A stretch of 64,000 nt of DNA from Ptychodera flava (Eukaryota > Hemichordata > Enteropneusta > Ptychoderidae), in NCBI RefSeq assembly GCF_041260155.1, contig NC_091940.1, positions 31,346,375 to 31,410,374 of the forward strand, read 5' to 3'. Positions 34,962-47,834 of the stretch are shown piece by piece. How positions within the stretch are numbered: the stretch's first letter is position 1; each line of letters starts with the position of its first letter. The translations under genes were made by a program, and so were the position numbers. The notes below the pieces were generated by a model that did not search any database, had not been told where the DNA came from, and worked only from the letters and a program-made list of their open reading frames with translations.

Positions 34962-37900
34962 TCAAAGCTGGACCTCAGATGCCATCATGTTGGACACTAC
35001 TTTATCAAATGCCCTGCAAGAAATACAGAAGTTTGAATTGCATTGAGCTCCAAAACATGAAAGAAATGTTTTATGGCAACAGTGAACATAGTTTGACACA
35101 GACAGTGCCTACTCATTCATGACTAAAACCATGTATCCTAGGGCGTTGTGAGGGTAGGGCTGAGTATAGGAATAAAGTAAACCACTAGAGGCACCTAAGA
35201 AAACCTGTTGAAATTCAAAATGTTGGCATCTATCAATATTTACCAACACTCGCTTCGTCTGTTTTCGATGATATACAGTTACAATATCCTGATTGTAATG
35301 CACACAACACTTTACCAACCACTGGTAGTGTTGTCCACGTGATCTCATTTTTTAGACAGGAGTGTGGAAGCCAACCAATGAGAAAAAGTACTGTCAACAA
35401 CTGTCAACAGACAAAAGTTCTAGCTTGTATGTTTCAGTGACCAGCTAATGGCTCAGAAATGCCTTATATTTGTTCACAATAAGCAGTTTACCTTGATTTC
35501 ACTGTTTCCCCCGGTGTATAAAATGGATTGCACAGCATGTCTGTGTAAGCATTATGAAGTTTACGGAACATCTGCGAAAAGAGAAAGCTTAGGGTAATGA
35601 AAGGAGGTGACAACCATGCACAACATTGATAACTCTAACATTTTAATGAAAAGCTGCCTTGAGGGAAAATTGGTGATGCATGTCCAGTTTTGCATTGGAT
35701 ACTCAATGCCCTTGAGTGCAATAAAATGACTTGGATCTGGCGTGTGTATGACACTAAGATTTGAAGAATTAATTGTTCCCGACATTTTTATTTACCAATG
35801 ATGGTATTATGTATGCTTGTCTTACCTATTACTGTGTAGAGCCATGCATTGTTTACATGAACAAATTGAAAAAATGATGCCATGTGGTCATACAAGAGCA
35901 ACAAAGAAAATACAGCCACAACATGAGACAGTGTCTATTGGAAGACCTGTCGCTCAGAGGGCTCAGAGGGGAAGGGTACAGCCCTCAATTTGAGCGACAG
36001 ATCTCCAAGTCCAGAGACAGTGCATCTTGTGAAATTTTTAAACAGCTATCATCACCCTGCTTCTTTTTTTCCCACAATTTGACTAGAATCATAACAAAAT
36101 AAATGTACTTACACTCCTGATTTCATTATCTCTAAGTGTATTGTTTGATGTTTCCACAACTATCACAAACTTGACTCTGGTGTTTGTGACATAACCATAT
36201 CTGTCAGGGTAAATCAGTTAAGGGATTGCTACCTTTCATGATTTTGACAGCAATGTGGAAGTCACAGATTATATTGTGCGATTACTGCACTTTTCATTCT
36301 ATCCATAAAGGGAGTTATTCATTGCCACACTTTTCAATAGAGTGGACCCTTCAGATGCCATCTGGATTGTTGTTGCTAGTACGCTATCCTGTCATGCTGA
36401 GAAAGAAACTTTTGAATTGGTTTACTCAATCACACTGTTCAAATGGGATTATATATGGCGTTAGGATGTAGAAAGGAGGGGATGGCAAAAGTGAAAGCCG
36501 TGCAATATATAAACAAAGATCAAGCATATCTCTACCCATCTGATTTTAACCCTTTGAGCGCAAAAGTCAATTTTTTTCTCCTTTAGAAAATATACTCCAG
36601 TCAATATTTTCAGATTTTAGTCAAAATTTTGATAACAAACTGTAGCCAATGAAATGTGATGTCCATTTGGTCCAAAATTATCAAAAAATTACATAAAAAT
36701 TCATAAGAATTGGTAAAAATGTTGCATTAAAATTTTGGTGGGAACAATTATAGCACTTAAAGGGTTAATGAGATTGTTATTTTGCATGACCACATAAGTG
36801 AGCTGACCGGATTACTAAAATCAGAAATTTTCCTCTGTGTATGACATGGAATTGTGACTATTGAACTGTTCCAGTCTTCAGAAATAGAACATAAATGTTG
36901 AATTCTCAGCATTCAGACTGCTTCTTTCATTATTACCGGTAATTGAAGATGTTTCCAGTAAATATGAGAAGTTACATCTTCAATCATTTATATAATATGA
37001 TATGCCTGTAAGCAGGGCTTGTGTAAACAATTGACTAACTTACTGGGGACATAAAGAAGAGCAGCAAACATAATTTTCATATAAAGGAATGTTTGAAGTA
37101 ATATTGAAAAGTAGATAAGGATGTTGTGTGAATGGTCATTGGTCACTCTATCAAGCAAATTGCCTTCTGGACAAATCTGACGCTCTGCAATGCTGACTTG
37201 AGATCTCCGAGACCAATGAAAGTTCCATATATTACATGTTGGTACAGGGGTGACCCAAGGAAATTATTTATCACAGTGTCTTCGCTTCCATTGACAATGA
37301 CTAACAGAATTAGGTATAAAGCTGTGAAGAGGGGCCACACTGCTTTTATGAAATTCGAAGTTTTCTGACTTTTTAAAATGTAGAAATCCGTTCATCTTGC
37401 AAGGATACACTTTGTAGTCCTCTGTTGGGTACAGCAGTCCAAGATACAACTCTCTGAGGTCGTTGACACTCTTACTGACTGAAGAAACTTTCTCCTCCAC
37501 TACATCCAAGCAGGTATGGACTGTGTAGTGAAACTTGAGTTCATTCTCTGTCGGTATAGTCTTGATATACAGTGGATAATTCTGCCAAGAAACAAAGGTT
37601 AATATCAACAGTTTATTCTAGGGCTGCCCTGACAAAAATTACAACGTAAACATTCCCCCAATGTGATCACATTTTCTAGTAAGGAATCGGTGTCATTGTA
37701 TGGCAAATATGACAAACAGGGACATAGACAAATCCAAGTCCTATTAATCATTTCTCTGATGCTGGAGTTATTTCTTGGTTATTCTTAGTACATCTTTCAA
37801 CTCAAATCTTAAAAAGTTATGCAGGCACTGAAAAAACCTGCTGCATTGGTCTAAGAACCAGTAACTTGAGTGCTGTGTCAATATCACTATCAGGACTACT

Positions 37901-38407
37901 ATAACTTACTTAAGAACCTACTAGGTAATGTTGGTATCTGTTACAATGGTCTTTACATTGGTATGTTACTAGCTGAATGCACCTCTTTAATGCCATGCTT
38001 TATAAATTATGTGCATTTTATGTTACAAATGGTTCTACTTGCTAATTTTGCCTGCATTGACCTCGTATACTGTCCGAGAAGGACCCCGATTATCACTCGA
38101 GACAAGGAGGTAGCACACATATTCGGGGTAGAGGGCCTTCGCCCACTTACGTTGTAGTTGGCTGCAGTTCCGTAGCCAAAAACCAACCAGGGTCCCTCCA
38201 CAACCGTGAACCAACCCTTGCGATTTTGTGTGGTGGGGAAAGGCCGAGGCAAGTTGTGGGCCGAGCCCGGGGACCCCGGCCGGGGACCGAGTCCTATGGC
38301 AATTATTATATAAAGCTCGCTGTTTCCCTGGCTCCGGCGGTTTATGAAATTTTATATCGTATTAGGAAACTCACCTCCTTCGCTATGACTGCAACACAAA
38401 CGGCCAT
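34962..38407 (-). CDS. TRAPPC2L: Trafficking protein particle complex subunit 2-like
   Basis: Sedlin-family longin-fold subunit of the TRAPP complexes, which act as Rab1/Rab11 exchange factors and tethers in ER-Golgi traffic. Five minus-strand exons, GT-AG and in phase: 38375-38407, 37409-37581, 36113-36200, 35492-35571, 34962-35013; 426 nt, 141 residues (human 140). Exon 1 encodes [11 protein letters not shown]; exon 2 [19 protein letters not shown] then [13 protein letters not shown]; exon 3 [16 protein letters not shown] and LRDNEIRS; exon 4 [18 protein letters not shown]; exon 5 [16 protein letters not shown] and stop. All are close to human TRAPPC2L. The exon 2 donor must be the GT after AAAGT so that exon 3 joins in phase and restores KVYGYV. 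It is head-to-head with GALNS-1 and convergent with PABPN1, as its orthologue is in human. Confidence 0.95.
35947..36000. repeat. Short foldback in TRAPPC2L intron
   Basis: CTGTCGCTCA and TGAGCGACAG are 10-bp perfect arms around a purine-rich loop containing GGGCT/AGCCC as a second small pair. Possibly a remnant of a MITE. Confidence 0.45.
36546..36768. mobile_element. piggyBac-like TTAA MITE, 223 bp
   Basis: TTAACCCTTTGAGCGC at 36546-36561 and GCACTTAAAGGGTTAA at 36753-36768: inverted ends CCCTTTGAGYGC flanked by TTAA on both sides. Very AT-rich inside, with no frame. It lies in TRAPPC2L intron 2. The same end type occurs at 21569-21647. Confidence 0.85.
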
Positions 38408-38742
38408 GTTTTTAAGGATTCATGCATGTACCGATGCAGAAAATGTTTCGTTCTTAATAGCTCGCCTGGCCCTGAGAGGCTGTCTTTGCCTCTGTCTGCC
38501 GACGATCGAGAAGGGATTTCCCATCCTCGAGTACATACTCAGTAAATGCAAATGACAAATTGTATTTTAAATCATCAATATTTTTATTAAAGAGACATTG
38601 AAAATATCAAAAACATAAATGTTACTCATAATCTATGATAAAATTACACAATAGATAGTATAATAACATACAAAATGAGTGCTGCGCTACATGTTAGCGA
38701 TCGAGCCTAAGTTACCCAGCAGTCTGTGCGGAAAACAAGAAA
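38408..38742. promoter_or_regulatory. Shared divergent promoter, TRAPPC2L < > GALNS-1
   Basis: 335 bp separate the two start codons, which point away from each other. The TRAPPC2L-side half is GC-richer, and an octamer ATGCAAAT lies at about 38546-38553. No TATA box is convincing. The head-to-head arrangement is the same as in human, so a conserved bidirectional promoter is likely, though transcript starts are not visible. Confidence 0.6.
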
Positions 38743-41700
38743 ATGGTCTCCAGCAGTGGTTCAAGTACTACCGCGCGAAAATTACTAGTCGTGGTTTTGC
38801 TATTACACGCACACCACGGCCTTAACGATGCAGCAAGGAAGCCCAATATCATAATCATGCTTATGGATGATGTAAGTACTCAGTATTTCTAACTTTTGAG
38901 GGTACATTTTGCATCAGTAACTCTGTACTTCCGGGTTCCTGTTCGGTGAACGAGTACAGTGTAACTGTAAGTGCATGAAGGGGCGTGTCGCTGGCGCTCG
39001 GTGTTTCGATACTGGCTGAGAATATTGCATTGGTTACTCCGTATATCTACTAGAAAAACCTGTGTAGATTTATTCATGTCTATAAATATAATTTTACTCG
39101 CCATTTTGTTCTTTTTGGTTTGTTCAATTATCAGCCAAGTTCATAGGGTCATAACTTTCTGATTTAGAAATTCCTTATACTTGGTTGTTACATAGACCTC
39201 CGTTTTTAGGGTCTAGGAAAGGATTGTTAGCAAGAGGTCACACCACATCTGTGCAAATCGTTTGGGAAAAAAATCGAATGGCGTTTTTACTTTCCGATTA
39301 TAAAGTTTGTTTTTATTAGGACCAGAGATAAATAACCTTTGTCTGAGGAAAGATAGTTACAGCAACAATTCACATGTTACAGTTTTTAATTCCACTTTTA
39401 TATAAAAAGCAGTATTACAGCTATTAAGTCATTTCTTTTCCCTGTGGATGTTTGTTTTAGATGGGATGGGGTGACTTAGGAGTGTTTGGCAATCCAGCCA
39501 AAGAAACTCCAAACCTTGATAGGATGGCAAGAGAAGGAGCACAAATGATGGATTTTTATGCACCAAATCCTCTTTGCTCACCATGTAAGTCTTTCAATAT
39601 TTTTTGTACTGAAAATGAGAGTTATAGTTACATCAAAATTTATAAGTCTTTGAGAATTAGTAATCATAAGAATTTAAAATACGCAGGAGGACAGAGGAGA
39701 ACCAAATTGATTCTCTTTCCTGAACTCTAATTTTCTGCGCTTGACATTTTAAATGTACCAAGCAATGTTGAAGCATACTATAACATTGTAGTTGAGAGAA
39801 ACTCTTCTGACTTTGGACAATTTTCTGTGTGGTTTTCAGGTTCAGTTATTGTTAAAGTGTAAGTTTTATGCAACAGTAAGTAAGTAAGGTCTATACAGTT
39901 GAAAGCCACTCTGTACTTTGTCACAACATCATTGCTGGAGTTGTGGTAAAACATGTATCACAACCAAATTGCGTATAATGGTGTGTTCCAACATGTGTGA
40001 TGTTCACATATCACTGACCCTCTTTTATTCTACACATACATTATATCAAAGTTTCTTTACTCACGGAGAAAAGTGATTTTATTAATATCTAGCCCATCTA
40101 ACTCTGTGAAGGCTTTGCAGTTATGATGCAATGAAGTTACCATTTCATAATCTGTATATATCTGACAACTAACACTCTTTATACCATATATGGTAGGGGA
40201 ACTCATGTCTATACTTGTACTGTAGATCTCTGTTACAAAATAGTAAACCAAATTTAAAGATCAGCCTGTTACTACATTTGAAAACTATTTTTAGGCAGGT
40301 TTCAAAGACTCAATGAAGTATCATTTGTACATTATCTGATAGACAAATGATAAATCATATTTGATAAACTCAATATGTCTTTAAAATATTGATACTTCCA
40401 ATTCTGACTGACAGCTGATTGATATTTGGTGGTTGTCTTAAGTTGACAGAACTGACATCACACTGGTAGTTAGGCTTGGAGTCTTGTATCATGTATCCCA
40501 TCTCTTAGTGATTGTTTGTTTGACTTTTGACACTGATCATGATTGGTGTATATTGGTCATTTTTCACAGTGTTTAAATTCTCAAACACATGATGAGACTT
40601 TTGTTCAAAGCAATAGCAGAATGCAAATTTATTTATTTTTGTTGATCTTGCACAGCCAGAGCTGCATTGCTGTCAGGTCGTCTGCCAATCCGCAATGGTT
40701 TCTACACCACCAATTACCATGCACGTTGTTCATACACACCCCAGGAAATCGTTGGTGGTATACCAGATTCTGAAATACTGATACCTGAGGAGCTGAGCAA
40801 GGCTGGCTACAGAAGTAAAATTGTTGGAAAATGGTATACAGATTCTCTCTACGTTTGCCAATTTTAGAAACTGTATCTATGATTCTTACGCACAAAGATG
40901 AGCTAATATAATATTTGACACTGGTGAGGATGCCTTTAACAATTAGTGGAGCAGTTTATTATTTCAAATTTAACAGAAACCAAACCAAACCATAACAAAA
41001 GTATTCGTTGATTGTTCAGTAGACTAAATGATTCAGCTCTGTGCAAGCACTCCACAACCTCTGACCCTCATGCAAATGGGGGTCATGGAGTGCCAGATTG
41101 CTGCTATTAGTGCAAGATATGGGGCAGATTAGTATTAATTTATGTAAATTATATTAATGAGCATTGTTTCGGTATTGAAATTTTATGCTAATGGTTTTCG
41201 CCTGTCCCAGATTGTGCATTAATTGTAGAGTGCCAACACCAGTCTGAATCTTTCAATCATGTTGTTCAAATGCCTCCAAAATAATATTTGTCACAACTTA
41301 ATTGATACCTTGTCAGTAAGTTCAGAAAATGCTGACATTTACCAAAAGCTGCACTGTATGGCGAGATTACTGAAAAGCGTCTGCTTCCTTTGAAATATGC
41401 AAATTTCAAAATGACAGCTGAAGCTAAGGAAAGTTATTTCAAGCAACTGCAGTTAAGTTTATCATGTTCACAGGCATTTAGGACATCGACCACAGTATCT
41501 ACCACTGAAGCATGGGTTTGATGAATATTTGGGTGCACCTAACTGTCACGTTGGTCCAGAAGATGATGTGAAAGCACCAAATATTCCAGTGTACCGAGAT
41601 TCTGAAATGATTGGGAGGTACTATGAAGAGTTTCCCATCAACAAAAAGACAGGAGAGTCCAATCTTACTCAGCTGTACATACAGGTAAGAACGATAAAAT

Positions 41701-44700
41701 TGGAATAAGTGATAGAACCTTTTAGCAGTAAAAAACTCCCTGATTTCTTAAAAGGACATTATTTGTATCTTTTGACCTTATATTGTTGCAAACGAGCAGT
41801 TGATAATGTTGTTCGACTTACTGAAAGATGTCTTAAAAAACGGTCGACCGTAGACAACTTCCATCCCGTTTGTGTACACTGTATAGAAAAACCTTGGGTC
41901 AGGGGTTAATGGTGGGCTACTTTTAACCTCAGAGTTGGCAAGGTGACCTAGTACCTGCGATCAGACCACACTGCTACCTGCTATCTGGGCCGCTGTAAGC
42001 ATCCGCGTGTAAAAAAAACAAACCACGCGAAGTGAAAGTCGAAAGCGCAGTATTGCAGTTTCGGGATTCCCTATTACTGATGCCGTTTGCTCAGTTACAT
42101 TTTGACGGTCACTTTTTCATGGAGATCTTGACGGCCAATCCTGCTCTTAGATACACTATTCTTTGCTGCTAGAGAGCACATTTTATAATGGGCATTTCAA
42201 ATGCCTACAAGCTGCAAGAAGTCGATGACAAGGCCTATAGTGGCGGATTTTTTTCGTCCCGTTTGTTCCTCCGTATGCATATGTAGACTTGCCCAAAGCC
42301 TGTGGGCATAGAAATGTGAAAACAGAGTAAAATGAAGGGATAAACTTCAGTAGACAGTCGTGTTATTGTCGAGGTGATCGCGAAATTGAAGCAATGTACT
42401 TTGACAACTGACACGTACATCATGTCACCGTCTGCGTGGCAGGGCTGTGCAAAATCGCTGGCAGCACCTCGGTTGCGGCGTGCAGTTTCTCCACCAAAAA
42501 CAACCCATTTTTAATCCCAAGCTTGCATTGAGTTTCGTTTTTGAGCACACCCACCTCGGCTGGGTACACGATTAGCCCTGCGTACAGGTCTGTGTGTTCC
42601 CGGCGTTATACGGCGTGGAGGCTGTATAACGCCGGGAACACACAGACCTGTACGCACGGCTTAGGTACACGATGTGCTCAGCTGCGCTTCAATACTTACG
42701 CAAAGCCCACTTTTAGGATTGGGTCAGAGACACGGAGGCCACAAGCGACGTATAGGGTCTCGGCAACTATCATTGAGATGTACTCACTTTTGGTTCGAAA
42801 TGCGATTCAACTGATACAAATAATTACACAATGCACAGAGAATAACAACATTCAAACAGATCTTGTGTGTCGAGAGGTGACTCCAATCGCGAGCAGTACA
42901 TCAATGACAGCACTCGTCACAGTGTCACGACGTCACCGACGCTACACCGTGCACTGTTCAGTCCGAGTGCGATGTTTCCAAGTTCAACAAGTGATCATGT
43001 CATGTTTGTAAAACGAACCAACGTAATGGCAAGAAAATGCCCTAAAAATCTTGAAAGCTGACGAAGATTTGCCAACGATCAAATGCACAGAAAATGCATT
43101 ACTCTGTACCTGTTTCACTATCACCACAGCAATCTGACATCGTTTTAGTTTTACCATTGACCCAATTGCGTCTATGGTTTGATTTGTTTCACAGTCCGTG
43201 TCATCGATACTAAAATCAAACTTACAAGCAAATGTCCTGCTTAGTTTCACTATTTGACCAGGGATTTCAGTCATCGAAAAAATGAAAAAATAAGTCAAAA
43301 GATACAAATAATGTCCCTTTAAGGAGGTAATCTCGCCCGTGTTAGCTCTTAACAGTCTTCAAGCAAATTACTACTGATCACAAATGTTCTCTGTGATACA
43401 GCAATGAGTATGTAAATGAACAGCTTGGCTTAGGGCAGACACTGATGCAACCACACAATAAAATAAATGAGACGACTACAATCTGTAACTCTGTGGATGA
43501 CAAGGAACAATGCTTGAAAACCAATCAATTTTACAATGAAACTAGCAACAAGGAAAAGTCACAACATACCAGACGTGAAAGGGGCAATTATAGTGACTGC
43601 CATTGGCTGACCACAGTAAATCTGCTGGTTTGCTTTATTTGTACACGGTCCCTCTATCTACGTACATACACAGTCCCTCTGATAGAGGGACCGTAATTTG
43701 TAGGAACTTGTCAGTAAGCTCTTAATGTAATTATAAATCAAATTTGCATACTTATATGGTCCTTCCATATGGAGGTAATTTATTTTACTTCCATGGGCCT
43801 TCTGAGATGTTCAAGACACGAAAGCAGTGCTGGCCAACCTGCATTGTTGTGTGTGAATTAGGAGAAAAGTTTCTCTAATCTACATTTTAACTTTGCCTCA
43901 GTATTGAAGTAACAATTGCATCTAGCCCAGAAAACCTGTTTGTAAGGGAACATGCAGGTTTTGATTTTGACTCTTCATGTGAATAAAGGACATGTTGTGA
44001 ATTGTGAAGACTATAAAAAGACTTGAATTTTCCTGTCTGTTTTTTTTCATCAATGAAGGTAATGGCAGAAAAAGCTCTTAACTACTATTTATGATTAAAT
44101 CTACAGTTTAACTCTGCTGTAGGTTTACTTTCGTTTTGACTTACATTTACATATAAGTGTTTATCTACAGGAGGCCATTTCATTCATTGAGAAGGAGAAC
44201 AATGCAGGAGTTCCTTTCTTCCTGTACTGGGCCCCGGATTCAACCCACAGTCCACATTATGCATCTAAAACATTCCTGGGAACAAGTCAGAGAGAACTCT
44301 ATGGAGATGCTGTCAGGGAACTTGACTTTGGAGTTGGACAAATACTTGATAAATTGAGAAGTCTCAACATAGACAACAACACTTTTGTGTTCTTCTCATC
44401 TGACAATGGTGCCGCTCTATCTGGGGGTGCTACAGGTTAGTGTTACAATACATATACAAAAATTCTGTCTTCTACCATAGAATCACATGTTCGCCAACCT
44501 TAGAATAGTGTATGATTGTCAGGGAAGATTTCCTGAATTTTTTCATAGTAGATTGCCATAAAATTGATCTCATAATGATACAACATGATAAATTATAATA
44601 AAAAACCCATAAATTGCCTACAGATATTTTACACACATTGAAATGACTGGGCAATATTCAATATTAGTTGTGTAAGTTTTTTAAGAAACCAAAATTTTGT

Positions 44701-47700
44701 CTCATCTTCATCAGCTGGTTCAAATGGTCCATTTCTGTGTGGCAAGCACACAACATTTGAAGGTGGCATGAGAGAGCCAGCCATAGCCTGGTGGCCAGGG
44801 AAAATCAAGCAAGGAAAGGTGGGTGGGTTATATGTTACGGTACTTCTTTGAATTTTACTTGGTACTTATCAGTTACCTGCTGAATTTGAAGTTTTGCTTT
44901 CATATGAAGAAGTTTAAGCAGCAATTTTATGTTGACAAAGTTTACATAGTAAGCTATGAGTAGACTGAAAGATGCATCGCTCAAGGGGGAGTGTAAAGAG
45001 CGCCCTCAAGTGACAGCTCTTTCACTATGAGGAGATTAAGCCTTTTACCAAACTTTTGGTCCGTTTTTGGTCCTTTTCAGGCAAAGTTGTACCTTAATAT
45101 TGGGAAATGGCATGAACACAAGATGATATAGAAATGATATCTAAGGACAATATTGCATCTTCTTACCTTCTTGTATTGTGTGAGTTAGTCAGAAAACAAT
45201 AGCATACATACAAAATTGTGTTCTGTATCTCTACAATAAAGTATATACTGTCTTTCCATCATAGATTAGCCATCAGCTAGGGTCTTTGATGGACCTTTTC
45301 ACGACTGCCCTGGACATAGCAGGAATTCCTCCACCATCAGACAGAATTCTGGATGGCACAAGTTTACTGCCGGCATTAGTGAACGATAAGCTTGACCCGA
45401 ACAAAACAATTTTCTATTATCGTGGCAATGAAATAATGGCCGTCAGACGTGGAATATACAAAGCTCATTTTTGGACTTGGTCAGAAGGTATTCGTTCATT
45501 GGTAGGAATGATTTGATTGCCTTGTAATTTTACTTTGACTCTCTATCAGTCCCTCGTTGGTGACGCACTGCATAGTGATGCAGCCTGGCAAGCTGCCCAA
45601 TCTGGCTCGGCAAGCTGGCATAGTCTGCAAGCTGGCATGGCCAGCAAAGCCACGCCAGCTCTCTGAGGCAGGTTACACCAGCCATATGTAGAGTGTGCAG
45701 CCAGTGAGGAGCTGTGAGGAGTCTATTAAATTCATACTGAGGTGGTTTTGTTAAAGATTCTCTTGACCTTTGACCCTCGGGTGGTTTTTAAACTGAATCA
45801 TCACTGAGTTTTAGGATTTTTCACCCATAGCCCACTTCTAATCCTATTTACTTTTGTCTCTGTGTCAGTTGGGAAATGTTCCTTGAACTCTTGGAACTTC
45901 ATATTACTATGTTTTGGTACGGTTTTATAATACCTTGCACATCAATAACATCATTGCCATCAACTTGTCAGATACCATGTATGACTTTTTCCATGTTTTT
46001 ATTTGTTAGCATAGGGAATACTGCCCTGGTTCACAGGTAAAAGACGTGACAACTCGAGACTTGACCAATCACACGGCCAGCCCTCTGCTTTTCCACTTAG
46101 GACGGGATCCTGGAGAAAAATTTAAGTTAAAGTAAGTCAGCTGATGTAACTGTTACTCCCACTTTGTGCTCCATGAAAACTGGGATTATTTCACTTTCTC
46201 TGTTTTGTTTTACCCACAAAATGTGTAGACCCAGCATGAAATAGTATTAAACAAAGTTTGTATTTATCATCAACAGCTCATGCCATGACTTCTGTTATTT
46301 GGATTGATTGGTCAGTGTTTACCACATCAACATTTTGTGTATTCTTTTCCTCAACTGTACAAAATACAAGTCATTGTAGATGACATAGTCCCCACTTGAT
46401 CAAATGTTTGGGTAAAAGTTCATGTCTATGATCTAGTGAATGACAGACAGTGTGCATGTGATGACAGTTTGGGATCTAAAAATCATTTTAATGTGAACAT
46501 TGTGTAGAGGCTATAAATGATCATTCATTGTTTGCAACAATGAGAAAAATCACACAATACTGGAATTATTAAAGTTATACTATTAATCTTTAATAACTAA
46601 ACTTCATATCTCTTTAGGTGTAACAACTTCTTTTCATAGAGGTCAATAAAGAAAACATACACAACAAGATCTTTAAGAGCATACAAGGAGACAAAGCCAT
46701 GATAAGAAAATCATTGTTAACTAGCGGACAATTATACACTGATGCACAGAGGCAATACTTTAAGTCTACAGGTACAAAAAAGGCACAAAAAATCTTGCAA
46801 GATTAAAAAACTTACCGTTACTTTGTTCCTAAGTGTTGTCAGGAAAATTCACCACTTTAATGCTGTGAGCCAAACAATTTATGTAGGAAACGTGTGTGAC
46901 TGGACTGGACTGGAGGTTTGATTTATATGCTCTTTTTTTCAGCCCAAAAGATGAAGAGTACAAAAATGGATTGAAATTTATTATGGAGGCTGTCAGTGAA
47001 CACAAAAGAACCATGGTACCAGGGCAGCCACAGCTGAATATGTGTGACCAGGGTGTGATGGTGAGATAATATCTCAAATAACACAATACATCTCATCCTA
47101 ACATGTCAGAAATGCTATCAAATCTGATTTATGAGTCTTTTGCTTGAATTGTTTTACTTGGTTGGATATTTATGGCACAACTAAAGCAGTTTCTGTATAT
47201 CCGATATATCATTGTTCCAAAGTGGTAATAAATGCGGGTCCACAGAGGTCAGAATTTCCCTCAAAGACAACAGAATGATTCTCATCCCATAATATGGCAT
47301 ACTTGTAGTTAGCCTGACCAATATCAGTTTTTCATATTCATCTATCAAAGCTTTCGCCCCCAGTTTTCCTGTATTAAAAATACAGACCTGACCATACGAC
47401 ATTGGAAAGACGTGGCATTATTCTTTCTGCAAGCTTGTTTCAGTTGTTGCCAGGCGTTACATAAATTTTGAAGCAGTTACCGGTACATTGTTATAAATGA
47501 CATCCATTTACAGTGCGTCGGGCACTTAGCATTAAATGTAGTAAGTCTATTGAATGTGTTTGTATTGAGTAATCTGCTGTCTGATAATGCTCATTCAAAT
47601 TGCGAAAGAAATTTAATATCTCTCACTTTGTCGTAATCTGCCTATGATGTATCCCGTAAACTTTCATATATCGATCAGGTAAACTGTATTGAAATGAATT

Positions 47701-47834
47701 TTGAATTCACAAAGAATCTCTCTTTCTCTCTCTCTCTCTCTTCACAGAACTGGGCACCTCCTGGATGTGAAAAACTTGGAAAGTGTTTGAAAGCATTGCC
47801 ATCCAATCCTGTCAAGTGTACATGGCCTGTCTAG
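38743..47834 (+). CDS. GALNS: N-acetylgalactosamine-6-sulfatase, tandem copy 1
   Basis: Lysosomal sulfatase family enzyme; human GALNS removes 6-sulfate from GalNAc-6-S in chondroitin sulfate and Gal-6-S in keratan sulfate. Exons: 38743-38871, 39461-39584, 40656-40833, 41474-41684, 44171-44435, 44715-44818, 45265-45501, 46010-46131, 46943-47060, 47748-47834; 1575 nt, 524 residues (human 522). Signal peptide about 1-30 ([11 protein letters not shown]). Catalytic set present: D42 D43, formylglycine motif C82-S-P-S-R86 (split by intron 2), K143, H145, H240, D292 N293, K313. Other family marks: [41 protein letters not shown]-terminal GCEKLGKC and KCTW. Substrate-side differences from human and copy 2: HARCSYTPQ for HARNAYTPQ, and NCHVGPEDD for NCHFGPYDN. 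The exon 7 donor is the GT at 45502; the upstream GT at 45488 would break the phase. The intron before exon 10 ends in a (TC)n tract. AATAAA at 47943-47948 is a likely polyadenylation signal. Confidence 0.95.
42575..42660. mobile_element. Palindromic MITE sharing sequence with family B
   Basis: 30-bp perfect arms (42582-42611 and 42624-42653, starting GTACAGGTCTGTGTGTTCCC) around a 12-base loop, extended by GCCCTGC/GCACGGC. The arm sequence also occurs once in the MITE at 28115-28296. It lies in GALNS-1 intron 4. A 156-residue plus-strand frame (42541-43011) runs across it and is not a gene. Confidence 0.75.
43646..43693. repeat. Short hairpin in GALNS-1 intron 4
   Basis: CGGTCCCTCTATC and GATAGAGGGACCG are 13-bp perfect arms with a 22-base loop that itself contains AGTCCCTCT. 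Possibly a foldback element remnant. Confidence 0.5.
44965..45024. mobile_element. Foldback MITE (CTGAAAGA family), copy 2
   Basis: CTGAAAGATGCATCGCTCAA on the left and TTGAGGGCGCTC-type sequence inverted on the right, ending AGCTCTTTCA. It corresponds to the element at 12572-12663. It lies in GALNS-1 intron 6. Confidence 0.6.
45586..45660. repeat. GCAAGCTGGCA short repeats
   Basis: GGCAAGCTG, GGCAAGCTGGCATAG and GCAAGCTGGCATGG recur within about 50 bp in a locally GC-rich patch of GALNS-1 intron 7, followed by GCCACGCCAGC. Origin unknown. Confidence 0.5.
47717..47743. repeat. (TC)n tract serving as polypyrimidine tract
   Basis: Runs of CTCTCT directly precede the TTCACAG acceptor of GALNS-1 exon 10. 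Length changes in this simple repeat would alter the polypyrimidine tract itself. Confidence 0.7.

Noticed and set aside
37143-37340. Minus-strand [14 protein letters not shown] segment considered as TRAPPC2L exon 3
   Set aside because: The true exon 3 ([16 protein letters not shown]) was found at 36113-36200 and joins in phase on both sides.
42541-43011. 156-residue plus-strand frame in GALNS-1 intron 4
   Set aside because: It runs straight through a perfect palindrome of a MITE and shows low-complexity Thr/Ser/Arg content.
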